Source of the DNA: Taxillus chinensis
Taxonomy: Eukaryota > Streptophyta > Magnoliopsida > Santalales > Loranthaceae
Length of the DNA: 64,000 nucleotides
Reading direction: 5' to 3'
NCBI GenBank assembly: GCA_023512835.1
Contig: CM042091.1
Span: forward strand, 46,338,284-46,402,283
The notes beneath the pieces are model-generated. The model ran no database searches, had not been told where the DNA came from, and was given only the letters and a program-made list of their open reading frames with translations. Shown here one piece after another: positions 1-11,559 of this stretch. Made by a program: the position numbers and the translations under genes. How positions within the stretch are numbered: the stretch's first letter is position 1; each line of letters starts with the position of its first letter.

Positions 1-3000
1 CCTGACGAAAAAACGCCTAGCTTTCCTCAAATCCACGGTTATAGTCCCACAATAAGGCTAGTAAATCTTAATTACATATGTTGCATGCTTTCCATATTTT
101 TGGGTAGCAACTCATGATGATTAATTGCCGTGAAGAGATACCAGAGGACAGTTTGTAAATGAGCATTATGCACGCGACAAACCATAGCTCTGGTTGGCAT
201 TATTACATGGTCCACTGAAAACCTTAATGGATCGATTGGGTTTGCAAATTGCAACTGATTTTTGCTGCCTTGGTCTGAGATTTTCTTAATTTTGGGCCTT
301 CGTAAATTAATAGTGGATGTTGAGTTTATTTTTTAAATAATATGAGCAATGCGTATCTACGGTGTGTTACTGCTTGTGGGAAAGGGTAATGTATTGATAT
401 AGACGGAGAAAGAGAGAGCAATAAGCAATGGTAGTCTCGGTGGAGCAGTCTGAAGATGTTGGAATTGAGCAGCGGCAGTTTTGCTCGGACTGTCATGGAA
501 GAGTTATTACATTGTCGATGTATTGCAGGGAGCTCAGTATGCTAGTGTATTACATCTTGATGTGTATAATGCTTTGATATCGTTAGTGACCAAATGTTTC
601 CACTTTGAACGCCTGCCAAACATGTTAAAAAAATTAATAAAACCCAAATAAAATTAAATTACATTACATATTAACATGTTTAATGTGGTAAGGCAGCATG
701 ATATACTAAAATATTTCTGCTCTACTAATTCTCTTTCCCAATATAGAACCGTTCGAAAATCTTCCCCCTCATCGTATGAAGAAACGAGTTTCTGCTAATG
801 TCTTTAAAATCTCTTTTTCTTGAGTTTGCAAATGAGATGCGGAAACCAAAGAAAAAAATGTTGCCGTATACTTCGGGGAGATGCAAGGTGCAATAGACGG
901 GTGTGTTGGCATGGAGAATTTTCCTCGGATTTAGGTTACCATATTTTAAAATTATTTAAAAATAGTATAATGTTAATATTTATAATTTTTTTGATCTATC
1001 ATTAATTCAAATTTTAATTATTCATGTAAGTTAGATAACGAATTTATTTGCTATATTTTTATATCGATATATTGTAGTACTTACATATAAAAACTGTGGA
1101 CATCCATTATTGAATTATTTTGAGTCATAAATATTACTTTGTTTTTAATAAATTAATAAAAATAAAATGTTTAATTGTTACTAAAATTATGGATGTAAAT
1201 ATATTAAATGTTCATGATAAACTTGTATTTGGTTTGATAAAAGATTATATTAGTTTATTATGAAATAATATTTTATACAAACAAAACTATTATTATTAAG
1301 TTTATTATTGTTATTTGTTACTTTTATTGTTATTATTATTAAATTAGTTATTATTAATATTTGTCATTAAGGATCTTATTATTATTATCATCATTATGAT
1401 TAAGTTTATTACTAAGTTTCTTATTATGAATATTGATTTATGGTTATTATTACTATTATGTTTAAATGTTGTAATTGATATTGTTGTTGTTGCTGTTATT
1501 ATTTTTACCTACTGACCTGACCATTAAATTTTTAAAAAAGTAACTCGATAATCAAAAGAGTGGCTTTTTTCCTCTCTTTTACCAATTAAATTTGATAGTG
1601 TAGCTTTTTCTCTATCTTTCGCTAATCAAAAGCAACTTGATATATTTCCTTTTCTCCTATTTTTTACCAATTAAAAGTTTTCTTTAATTTCTCAAAAGCA
1701 ACTTGATAGTGTGGTATATTTCGCTAATTAAACTTGATAGTATGATTTTCTCTCGAAAAATAACTTGATAGAGTGACTTTTTGTATCTCTCATGTGACTT
1801 GAAAAAGTAATATAATATAGTGATCTCATTAAATAAACCTGTGGAGGGAGCCTTGAATAAGTAATACAATCTTTTATTTTTGTTAGCCTCATTTGCCTTT
1901 ATTCTTCCACCTTTAACAGCCTTCTAGGCTTTTTAAATGAAAGTTAGCATTTCATTTTCAATCAAACCCTATCATCTTTCAATTTCTTCAGCTTCGTAGG
2001 ATTTTCATTCTAGTTTCACCCTAAGACTTATCTTTTCAATGGTGAACTTTCCATGAATCCCACGGAGAGCCAGACAAGTGGGTTAACCCCTCCAAAATGA
2101 ATAATTCCTATCTTGACACACTATTTGTATACAAATGATATGTAAAGATAAATAGTTAGTAAACCTTTTTTGTTTGAGTTGAACACGTACTCACTTTTTG
2201 TTTCTTTCATGTTACTCCTATTTGCTACATAATTTTATAAGTGAATAAAGAATTGTGACTAGTATATGAGGTGCACAATTTTTTCTTCTATTAAGCCTCT
2301 AACTGTCATGGAATCGATCTTGAGTGATCAAAAGAAAATTGAAGAAAGACACAATTTATTGTCTAATTTTGACAATAAACGAAAGAGTTATAATCAACTA
2401 TGATCAATATGCAAGACGGCCCTTAACCCCAATCACAACCAGTATTTTATATACTTTTTATTTATGTAATATTTTCATATTTTATAAATATTATTGAGTT
2501 TTTTTTATTTAGATTACTATATATTATAAAAACAAAACAAAAAAATTGTGTTTGCGTTTGTATTAATTTTATTACTATATTATTAAGTTGTCATTATTAT
2601 TAACTTTATTATTGTTATTTGTTACTACTACTATTATCATTAAGTTAGTTATTATTATTATTATTATTACTAGGTTTATAAGTTCCTTAATATGATTATG
2701 GTTATTATTATTGTGTTTAAATTTGTTGTCATCATCATCATTATTATTATTACCTATATGTCGGAATTGATATTATATCGGATAAAATTAGCCATGACAA
2801 CTTGCTTGAAAATTAAGTTTTCTTGACAATCGAGCACAATAAATGCTCAATAATAAGATTGTTGAGAAAAGCAACTATCATCAAATTGCTCAAAAATTAT
2901 TTTTCTCAAAAATACATAATAAAGGCTAAAAATGTAATTGCCGGCCTATTTTAACATGCTTGTTGAAGTCTTTGTAAAATATATTTTTGTTCATAATGAA

Positions 3001-3090
3001 TTGAAGTTGGATGGAGTGACATTGCAGTTCATTTTGCTTTATTATCGTATGTTATTTTGAATTCTGAATTGAACATAAAAAAGGAAAAGT
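1..3090. other. AT-rich intergenic DNA with duplicated (ATT)n tracts
   Basis: I see no supportable gene here. Two related ATT-trinucleotide-rich blocks, at about 1280-1510 and 2560-2755, share the same order of imperfect ATT/GTT runs, which suggests an old direct duplication. The short open frames in this stretch have no recognisable motif. Confidence 0.6.
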
Positions 3091-3605
3091 ACTGTAATAC
3101 AAGTTCATGCTTTTTGTGACATAATTCCTGTCCGTTTCATTTCTATTGTTATCTTTCACGAACCTCAAATTAGTTTCATAGGGAAAATAATTTCATGCCC
3201 ACATTATTTCCTTGGTGTTGAGCACCATCCAGTTTCGGTCCCCAAGCTTGTCACTTTCGATTCAACCCTTAACCTGCTTGCTAATGCTCACGGTAACCCA
3301 GAACTCAATATACTGCAAACATCAGTAATGGGGCATGCATGGAATGCAGGAAAGCACTCTGGATATAAACTGATGGTGGCCGAGGGAACCAGATGTGATA
3401 GGTTTACATGTCCTACAATTCTCAAGGCTTTGTGCTGAAGAATCTGAATTGGAATTTTGGAGGGAGGATAAATCAATTTAGGATGGCTGTTATAATAATT
3501 GGGTGTATGTTTAGTATCGATATATGGGAGGTGTATGGACGCGGATGCGTCCCGTAATTTGTCAGACAATGCCAGAAAAGGACGCAGTTTCTTGGAACTC
3601 AAATA
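3091..3605 (+). pseudogene. PPR gene fragment (third, decayed copy)
   Basis: The DNA aligns along its length with the 5' third of the two PPR genes at 7.2 and 12.9 kb, from the segment encoding the early 'QVHASCDIIP' region to the 'MPEKDAVSWNS' motif. Many small insertions and deletions break the frame (for example an extra base before the 'CAEESELE' codons, and stop codons where the functional copies read through). Homology ends abruptly near 3605, so about two thirds of the gene is missing. It lies upstream of, and in the same orientation as, the two longer copies, so this is the oldest or most damaged member of a tandem family. It cannot encode a functional PPR protein. Confidence 0.85.
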
Positions 3606-6600
3606 TAGCTTTGAAATCAAAAGGAGCACAGCCAAGTCTTCTTGAAATTTGGTCTTTAAACTCTTTTTCGTTTCAAAATATAAATTTCCATCTCATTTGT
3701 CAAATGTGTAAGCTATTGCTATATGATGGTCGGGACATGATCATTTTATGAGTCTATTGATTAGGAGTAGTAAAAGAGTAGAAAAAGTGTTAGGCATTTC
3801 ATTAGGCACACAAACTTATCCCTAATTAGTGATAGTAAGTCTTTCTTGGTTTGATTGTTAAAAAAGAAATTTAAAGTTTTAAGAGTTTTTAAAAAAACTC
3901 AACTTTAGGACAAGTTTAAATGTTGCAAGGAATTTTACAGATAGGTTTTTTAAAAGGAGAAAGATTTAAAATTATTAAAAGAGAAGGAAAAATGGTTTTA
4001 AAAAAGTTTAAGAATTTACAAAAAGATTTAAGGAATGTTAAAAAAGTTGAAATATTTTTAAAAAAAATAGAAGGATGAAAAGCCTTGGGAAAGATTTTGA
4101 AATTGTTGTAAGAAAAAACCTTCAGCGTTCAGATATTAAAAAAAGGTTAAGGAATGTTTAATTTTTTTAGAAAAAAGTTTTTTAAAAAAAATAGAAAGAA
4201 AATCTTGAAGATTTAGAGGTGCTACATTCATCACTCAAGCATTAATATTATTAAGTGCAGTTTGTGAAAAAAATCTATACTGAAAAAAAATATGTTGATG
4301 CTTAAAGCAGAAAAGTATTCTCCCACCTCTATACTAAGTTAAATGTGATATAAATTAGGCACTGAGAAATTTCACAATGAGGAACAGCAACTTGAATGTC
4401 AAAACAATAAAGCAATTTGAAGGTCAAAACATTGAAAAGTAACTCAAGAATGGTGAAGGCATGCTGCAAATATGAAATACCTAAAACAGTGCACCACAGA
4501 CCAGCAAGGTTATTAGGTTATCAATATTCTTTTTCCAAACTTATGTAGTAAACATAAGAACCGTGAAACAATTTATCAACTAATAATATGCCATCAGGAA
4601 AAATTTATCCAAATCAAATATAATAATAATAACAACAACAACAATAATCATAATAACCCAGCTAAAAATTCAGGATTTATCAAAAATACATCGTTAACCT
4701 CGAAACACTAAATGTAACCTAGTTAGTCGAAATAATTTTGTGCAAGAGCATAATGCGATATTTCCAAAATTATTTAATAGCTAACTCATAAACATTTCAA
4801 AATACATGTCTTTACACTCTATGTCTATCGTACGTTAGTCATGTCTATTACATAACTTAATAGACTTCTTTTTTCCATTTACTACTATTTTTAAAAGTCA
4901 CAATATTACTCATTCTAAGACATGATTTTTTAAGAATAACAAACAAAATACATTAAAAAAAGTAAAAGAGATGGACACTTTTTTTCCCTTTTGGGAATGT
5001 GAAAAAAATAAATTTTAAAATATTATATAAATGGCCTATATTATATTGATTTAAGATCACAATAACTATAAATTATATACATATAAAATTATAACTATTA
5101 AATAAACCTTAAAATTTACAAATTATTCATTATAGTAGGTCAATATTATGAAATATTAATTTAGATTATGCATTTTAGTATGGTATTTTTAAAAAACATA
5201 ATGCACTTCTACTTTTTCCCAATAGAAGCTTCAAATTTATCTCTTTAAAATAATTAAAAATCCGTCTTTTTATTATTTTAACAATCCACCTTTTTAGAGC
5301 ACATTTTAAAACTTTTCTGCTTTACAAATCACTTTTACTATTTAATTAAAATATCACTTGCCAAATATTTGCTTATTACATATAATGTTTATGTACAAAG
5401 CTAAAAGCATCTCCATGGCTCTTGATTTCTCAAATCACAACAAATTGTTCCAACACACATAATTAAAGAGTAGTTTTAGAGATGGCATAACTTATGTATA
5501 TATAAAGGTGAAGCATCAGGAATATACATACACACACACAGAGATATATAGTATTCAAAAATTATAGATTGTTCAGTCAGATCCTTCTTATAGAAGTGGA
5601 TCTGAAAGGAAATAAACAAATTATCACTGTGGTCTTTAAGATGGGAACAATTAATGAAAAAAATGACTTCTATGACTGCTTTACTTTTAGAAGAATGCTT
5701 GATAACAATGATCTGTAAATACCACTCTAGACAGAAGAACTTAATTTTCATTAACATCCTAGTATGGCAAAGGAAATCAATTGATCACATACTTGCATAA
5801 TCATTGTTTTCAACATCCAAATAACAATTGAGCAATGACAATTTATTTTATTTAGTTTGTTGATATTAGATATTAAATTTTATATTCTAGTTTGGGTTGA
5901 TATTGTAAATTTAAGTTGAAAAATGGTGATGCTAGGATTGAGCGAAAACTGTTAATCCAATTTAATCCGATAAATAAACCAAAAATCGAATAAGTCAATT
6001 TGAATGGATTAAGCAATCCTATCAATCAAAACGGAAAATTCGATTTAGCAAAGTGACGTAATCCCCCAAACTGACCCATGATCACCGCATTTCGAAGAAG
6101 AAAAAAACACTATTAGAAGAGCACTTTCAAACAGAATCTGATAAATAAATTAATCTGAAAACAAGGAAAAAAACCAAAAACAATCAATCGAAAACCAAAA
6201 ATTCAATCGAAAAATTAAATCGATCGACTAAAAAATTAAATAAACCAAAAATCGAATAAATTGATTTGGGCGAATTAAACAATTCTATCGATAAAAACCA
6301 AAAATTCAATTTAGAAAAGCGATTAACCCGCTCAAACCGACCAATATCACCCCTCCAACGGCATTTATGAAGAAAAAAAAGGAAAAAAAGGAAAAAAAAA
6401 AAACCAAAAAACAAAAGCCTTCGGAAGATAGTCAGACCAATTTTGGGCTCGGATCGTTGAGGTACGTCTCGGTCCTGCGGGTGGAGAAGCATCGGAGTCC
6501 GGTAGGCGTCGCCGCCGCAAGCTGACGGTAGGGAGAAGGCAGTGGCGGTGAAGAGGGGTAAGAGGGAGGCTCGGTCGGACGGCGAGGGAGGAGAGGAGCG

Positions 6601-6860
6601 GGAGACGAGAGACGAGCGGGAGACGAGAGAGGAAGCGAGGGACTTAGAGGAGAGCACGGGAGGCGATGGGAGACCCCCCCAATCCATAGTGGCACAGCGA
6701 GTTTTCTGGTGGTCTCTGAGCCGAACCATTGAACGAAGACGGCGAGCTTTTTATGATGCAGGTAGGGAAATGGGCTTGACTTTTCAGGTATTTACGACCG
6801 TGCCATTTGGCACGGCGTCGTTTGGTGATAGAATTACTTTTTTTTTTTTTTTTTTTTTGC
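3606..6860. other. Intergenic DNA with a diverged direct repeat
   Basis: No supportable gene. The stretch is AT-rich, with long A/T runs at 3840-4300. Two diverged direct copies of a unit rich in 'ACCAAAAATCGAATAA'-like words lie at about 5960-6115 and 6238-6390, followed by a GA-rich, GC-rich block at 6440-6700. An 8-bp-stem palindrome (CCGTGCCA, TT, TGGCACGG) lies at 6798-6815, and a T run starts near 6839. Confidence 0.5.
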
Positions 6861-6869
6861 CCTGGCCTC

Positions 6870-9640
6870 CCCCCTCTCTACCTCTGTTAAACCCGCCGAC
6901 GGACAACCCTCCAGCCTCCCTCCGTCTCTCTCTTGAACAAGCGGCCTCCGTGAACCCCCATGTCTATCATGAATAAGCATCCCACCAGCCTCCGGTAGCC
7001 CTCCTTATATCTCTCTTAATCTTTCTTCTATGAAAGAATGGAAATCTTTTTATTGGAATGGTGGTGAATGAAAGCTTGATATTTTGTAATCTTAACATCA
7101 TATGTTGTTTTGCATTCGTGGGTGCAACTATGGTGCCCATTTGCAGTGTCCTCACTTGGGCTGTTCAGTCATAATGCTTCATGATAGACTCCCTTTTTAC
7201 AATCCTCAAGGACTTTGCGAGGCAAAACCAATTGTGTAAGGCTTTCAAAACCTTTTCTGTCATACGACTTCATGCTTCTTGTTGTGACATAATTCCCCAG
7301 TGTATTTCACATCTATTGTTGCCCTGCGCGAACCTCAAATTAGTTCCACAGGGGAAACAACTTCATGCCCACATTATTTCCTTGGGCGTTGAGCACCATC
7401 CGCTTTTGGTTCCCAAGCTTGTCACTTTCTATTCAACCCTTAACCTACTTGCTGATGCTCACACTGTAACTCAGAACTCAAATATACTGTGTCCATTGCC
7501 TTGGAATGTACTCCTCTCTGCCTATGTCAGAAATGGGGCATGCAGGGAAGCACTTTCTGCATATAAACTGATGGTGGCCAAGGGAATCAGATGTGATAGT
7601 TTTACATATCCTACAATTCTCAAGGCCTGTGCTGAAGAATCTGAATTGGAATTTGGGAGGGAGGTTCATAAATCAATTCAGGATGGCCGGCATAATAATT
7701 GTGTGTATGTGCAAAATGCATTAATATATATGTATGGGAGGTGTGGGGACGTGGATGTTGCCCGTCAATTGTTTGACAAAATGCCAGAAAAGGATGCAGT
7801 TTCTTGGAACTCTATTATTTCTAGTTACACCTCTAAGGGAATGTGGAAAGATGCATTTGAGCTATTTGAAAGTATGCAGGTTGAGGGTGTTCAACTGAAC
7901 ATTAGAACTTGGAACACCATAACTGATGGGTGTGTGAAGAATGGCAAATTTAGTGAAGCATTGGAGCTGATTTCTCAAATGAGAAGTTCTGGAATTGCCT
8001 TAGATTCTGTGACAATGACTATTGGTCTTTGTGCATGTTCTCATATTGGGGTTTTAAATTCCGGGAAAGCAATCCATGGTTCTGCCATTCGTAGTTGCTT
8101 TGATGGACTAGATACTTTAAATAATGCGCTGATCACAATGTACTCAAGCTGTGGAGACCTTACACATGCACACATGTTGTTCAGATTTGTAGATTCAAAG
8201 AATATAATCACATGGAACTCCATGATCTCTGGTTATGCTCATATGTTTAGACATGAGGAAGCTTTACTTTTATTTAGGGAAATGTCTTTTCTTGGACTCA
8301 GACCGAATCATATTACTATAGCTAGCATCCTTAGCCTATGTGCCCGTTTGGCAAATCTTCAACATGGCAAAGAATTTCACTGTTATATTATGAAGCGTGA
8401 AGAATTTAAGAACCATTTGTTATTGTGGAATGCTCTTGTGGATATGTATGCAAGGTCAGGAAGATTATTAGATGCTAAAGCATTGTTTGATTCATTGACT
8501 GAGAAGGACAGAGTGACTTATACCTCATTGATAGCTGGATATGGGATTCAAGGTGAGGGACAAGCCGCATTAAGATTATTTAATGAAATGAACAAGCTGC
8601 AAATCATACCAGACCACATCACTTTTATTGCTGTCCTATCAGCTTGTAGTCATTCAGGCCTTGTTACTCAGGGTGAAACCTTGTTTGCACTAATGCAATG
8701 CGTCCATGGAATTACCCCCCGATTGGAGCACTTTTCATGCATGATTGATCTTTTTGGGAGGGCTGGTTTTCTAAACAAAGCAAAGGAGATGCTCATATTG
8801 ATGCAATACAGACCAACTCTTGCTATGTGGGTGGCACTCATAAAAGCCTGTCAAATCCACCAGAACACTGAAATGGGGGAATGGGCAGCTGATAAATTGC
8901 TTGAGGCAAGGCCAAATCGTTATGGGTATTATGTTTTAATTGCAAATATGTATGCTGCTGCTAAGTGTTGGGACAAGTTTGCTGAAGTTTGCTCTCTGGT
9001 GAGGGACTCTGGTGGGAGGAAAGCGCTTGGCTATGCCTGGGTTGACTGATGCTTGTTCTGATTCCAATCGTTTTTGGTGGGGGATAAATTAAACTATCAT
9101 GCACCTAAAATATATCCTTTTTGGAGGGATTGAATGAAGTAATGAAGGATGCTGTTTATTTTGCTTTTGGCGATTTAGTTTTGATGGATATGAGGGGGTG
9201 AATGCAATATAGTGGCTTTCATTGCCTCCGTGGTTATTTATGTAAATTAAGAGCATTGGCATATTAAGATTAATTGTTTTGACTTCTGGGATCAATTTTC
9301 TATTTTCTCTCATTTGAAAACTTTTCAATTTGTAAGCGGAAAGATCCAGAACACCTGTTAAACTAGCATTCCATTATTTCATGCCAGTCATCAATCAATC
9401 AATAGCTATTGTGAACCTTTTTTTTGTTGGTTTTGTGTCATGGTTTGACATCCGCTTTAGCTACTATTAACTTGAATTAAATGCAGGCTCAGGCAGGTAC
9501 TTGAGGGGCGGGTCGTTCGACAAAATGCAGCAGAAATGTGATGCAGACATGCATGCTGGACACTAGACTGAGCCTTAAATGCCTAGCTGCATCTGGCATC
9601 TTTTACAACCATGTCCTCCACACTGAAGTTTGATATTGAT
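6870..9640 (+). repeat. Tandem segmental duplication, unit 1 (PPR copy 1 with flanks)
   Basis: Homology with 11560-15330 extends beyond the coding region. The 5' flanks share a CT-rich leader followed by a 'TATCATGAAT' block and a 'TTATTGGAATGGTGGTGAATGAA' type block. The 3' flanks share the stretch after the stop through the 'AAATGCAGCAGAAATGTGATG' region. The duplication therefore carried the gene with probable promoter and 3' UTR. Unit 1 lacks about 790 bp and about 170 bp that are present upstream of the start codon in unit 2. Confidence 0.8.
7181..9049 (+). CDS. PPR protein, PLS class, copy 1, C-terminally truncated
   Basis: A single-exon gene of 622 codons built of pentatricopeptide repeats, helix-pair modules that bind organelle RNA base by base. 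The repeats include 'NALIYMYGRCGDVDVARQLF', 'NALITMYSSCGDLTHAHMLF' and 'NALVDMYARSGRLLDAKALF', alternating P, L and S types, followed by an E motif from about residue 540. It resembles the family of Arabidopsis At1g71490 (recalled, not searched). The start at 7181 matches the second methionine context of copy 2. The frame ends at a TGA just after 'YAWVD', where copy 2 continues for about 53 more residues of the E/E+ region. Small indels near 9045-9065 create this stop, and the lost coding sequence is still visible downstream. It may be a functional shortened protein or an early pseudogene. RNA target and organelle are not shown by the sequence. Confidence 0.85.
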   Translation: MIDSLFTILKDFARQNQLCKAFKTFSVIRLHASCCDIIPQCISHLLLPCANLKLVPQGKQLHAHIISLGVEHHPLLVPKLVTFYSTLNLLADAHTVTQNSNILCPLPWNVLLSAYVRNGACREALSAYKLMVAKGIRCDSFTYPTILKACAEESELEFGREVHKSIQDGRHNNCVYVQNALIYMYGRCGDVDVARQLFDKMPEKDAVSWNSIISSYTSKGMWKDAFELFESMQVEGVQLNIRTWNTITDGCVKNGKFSEALELISQMRSSGIALDSVTMTIGLCACSHIGVLNSGKAIHGSAIRSCFDGLDTLNNALITMYSSCGDLTHAHMLFRFVDSKNIITWNSMISGYAHMFRHEEALLLFREMSFLGLRPNHITIASILSLCARLANLQHGKEFHCYIMKREEFKNHLLLWNALVDMYARSGRLLDAKALFDSLTEKDRVTYTSLIAGYGIQGEGQAALRLFNEMNKLQIIPDHITFIAVLSACSHSGLVTQGETLFALMQCVHGITPRLEHFSCMIDLFGRAGFLNKAKEMLILMQYRPTLAMWVALIKACQIHQNTEMGEWAADKLLEARPNRYGYYVLIANMYAAAKCWDKFAEVCSLVRDSGGRKALGYAWVD

Positions 9641-10251
9641 TAAGGTTTGGTTTAGTTTAATTTCAAAGATATGGAACGCTCTTGTTAACCACTCCACATC
9701 CTTCAGCAATCAGCACCCCCCACTCCAGCGAAGCGAAGTGTATTTCTGCATCTATAGTTGTAAGCACTGAAGTTATTCAGTACATTTCTGTAAGAGTTTT
9801 ACCTTTTTTTCTTAGGTAGCTCCTTTTGATTTAAAATATTAAGTTTTAATACTAACCTTGCTTGCTACATTGAAATGGCACTGGTCTTTCAGTTGTCGGC
9901 TGTACAAATGCATTTTTTCACTGTATGAAAAAATTGGCTATAAATGAAGTGATAGAATAACATCTGAGCAGAATTTTATTGAATGTATGTACCACTTGTA
10001 GAGGTTGTTGATATATTTAAAAATATTGAATTTGAACTTTGCAAGACTTGCAGGAACCCTATGAAATCAGGACTGTTATTTATATGGTCAATATTAATTG
10101 TAATATGGTCACTGTGGTACATTTACATCCTAATAGTAGGTTTTAGTCTCTATGAAGAACAACTTGTGCTTGCGTCCCATGGAGAAATTAGAGCCAAATA
10201 TATAGTTAGTCAATGTAAAGGTGTGAGAGTAACTCAAAAAAATAAGTGTAC

Positions 10252-10294
<43 letters not shown>

Positions 10295-11550
10295 TATATG
10301 TATACTGTGGATGTTAATGGCTGGAAAAGTTCTCTCTCTCTTCTTTTTTGCAGTGCATGGTATTAATTTGTTATTAACCTGATCAAAGGTACACTGAAAC
10401 TCAAAAAAAGAAACCAAATAACCATGTTGGACATCAATAAGCATGCTGCTATGTGATTTTTTTTGAATGGATAGATGTTGAAGTGGAACTAAACACATGT
10501 TTTAAGATGACATTGGACTTAGCTGGAAGAACGACAGACATACTGATAAAAGAACGTGTCATGGCTGAGGAAGCAAAATTTGTTGATATGGAGAGGAAAC
10601 ACAAGGGAGCATTCAAGGTATTGAAAAATTTTGTGATGACAGAAGAAACAAAGTTTACCGGAATGGAGAAAAATTACAGGAACACTTTAAAAGCTTGATG
10701 TAACTCGGCTTCTTATTTAAAACCACATATATTAGAAATGTTATGTGTAATTTTGTTATAATGTTTCAGTCCAATTACTTATATCTTATCATGGCAGTAG
10801 TATTGGAATTGTAGTATTGAACTTTTGTTGTATGTGATATATTTGTGTATTTGTGTATTTTGTATTTGTTGTGTTCGGTTATCTTAACACTAAGAATTTG
10901 GAAATCTAAAGTATAAAAAATTTCGTGTGTATTTTTTTTTAAAATTATTCAGTAATATCATTATTTGTTATTTTCATTTCTCATTTTTAGGCTTTTTGAC
11001 GGAGTACTCTTGGGCAGAAATGTCATGTTTCATGGCGAAAAAAACAAAACAAAAAAAACTGCTAGTTGTAGAAAAAACGGACAAGATAACTATTCAAAAT
11101 ATGCATAGAACAATCCAAAGTCATAATTCAAGACTTTGAAATCTACTAAGTGATCTAAGCATCACGTTCAAACTCTGATCATGAACATTGGGTATACTAA
11201 TCTTCATATGTGAAATTGTTTTTTACATGTAAATATAATTTAAAGATGGTGTTGAAGATGATCTAACTATCCTTTACTATTCTCCATCAAACGGCGGAGA
11301 GGTTCGTCAACTCCAAAATCTAGCTGCTAGTTGTCATTTGAATAATAAATAAATAATAAAGTTCAAATGAAGAGATTGAAAAATAAATTTTTAAAAACGT
11401 AAATTATAAATAATAATATTTTTAAAAGTAGTGTTTTAAAAAAAAAACAAATGTTTTTAAAATAATGCTTTTTAAAATTTTATTAGTTTTCTTTTTGACG
11501 ATGTCAGCATTTCTTCGCCGAGCCTCACTCTCTTTCTCGACGCAGCGGCC
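9050..11550. other. Intergenic DNA between PPR copies
   Basis: The first 600 bases are the duplicated 3' flank of PPR copy 1, including the non-translated remnant of the E/E+ codons (9050-9215). The rest contains a TA/TG microsatellite (10252-10292) and AT-rich DNA. A small frame at 10453-10698 encodes two similar lysine/glutamate-rich segments but has no recognisable family. I see no other gene. Confidence 0.55.
10252..10292. repeat. (TA)n(TG)n microsatellite
   Basis: An uninterrupted run of TA dinucleotides passes into about fifteen TG dinucleotides. Confidence 0.95.
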
Positions 11551-11559
11551 GTGAATGCC

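Noticed and set aside
7478..7669. Identical 63-codon antisense frames in both PPR copies (also 13158-13349)
   Set aside because: Their identity is explained by the identical PPR coding stretch. They are shadows, not genes.
10453..10698. 81-codon frame with two similar acidic/basic segments
   Set aside because: Short, no recognisable family, no splice context. I could not distinguish it from chance or a gene relic.
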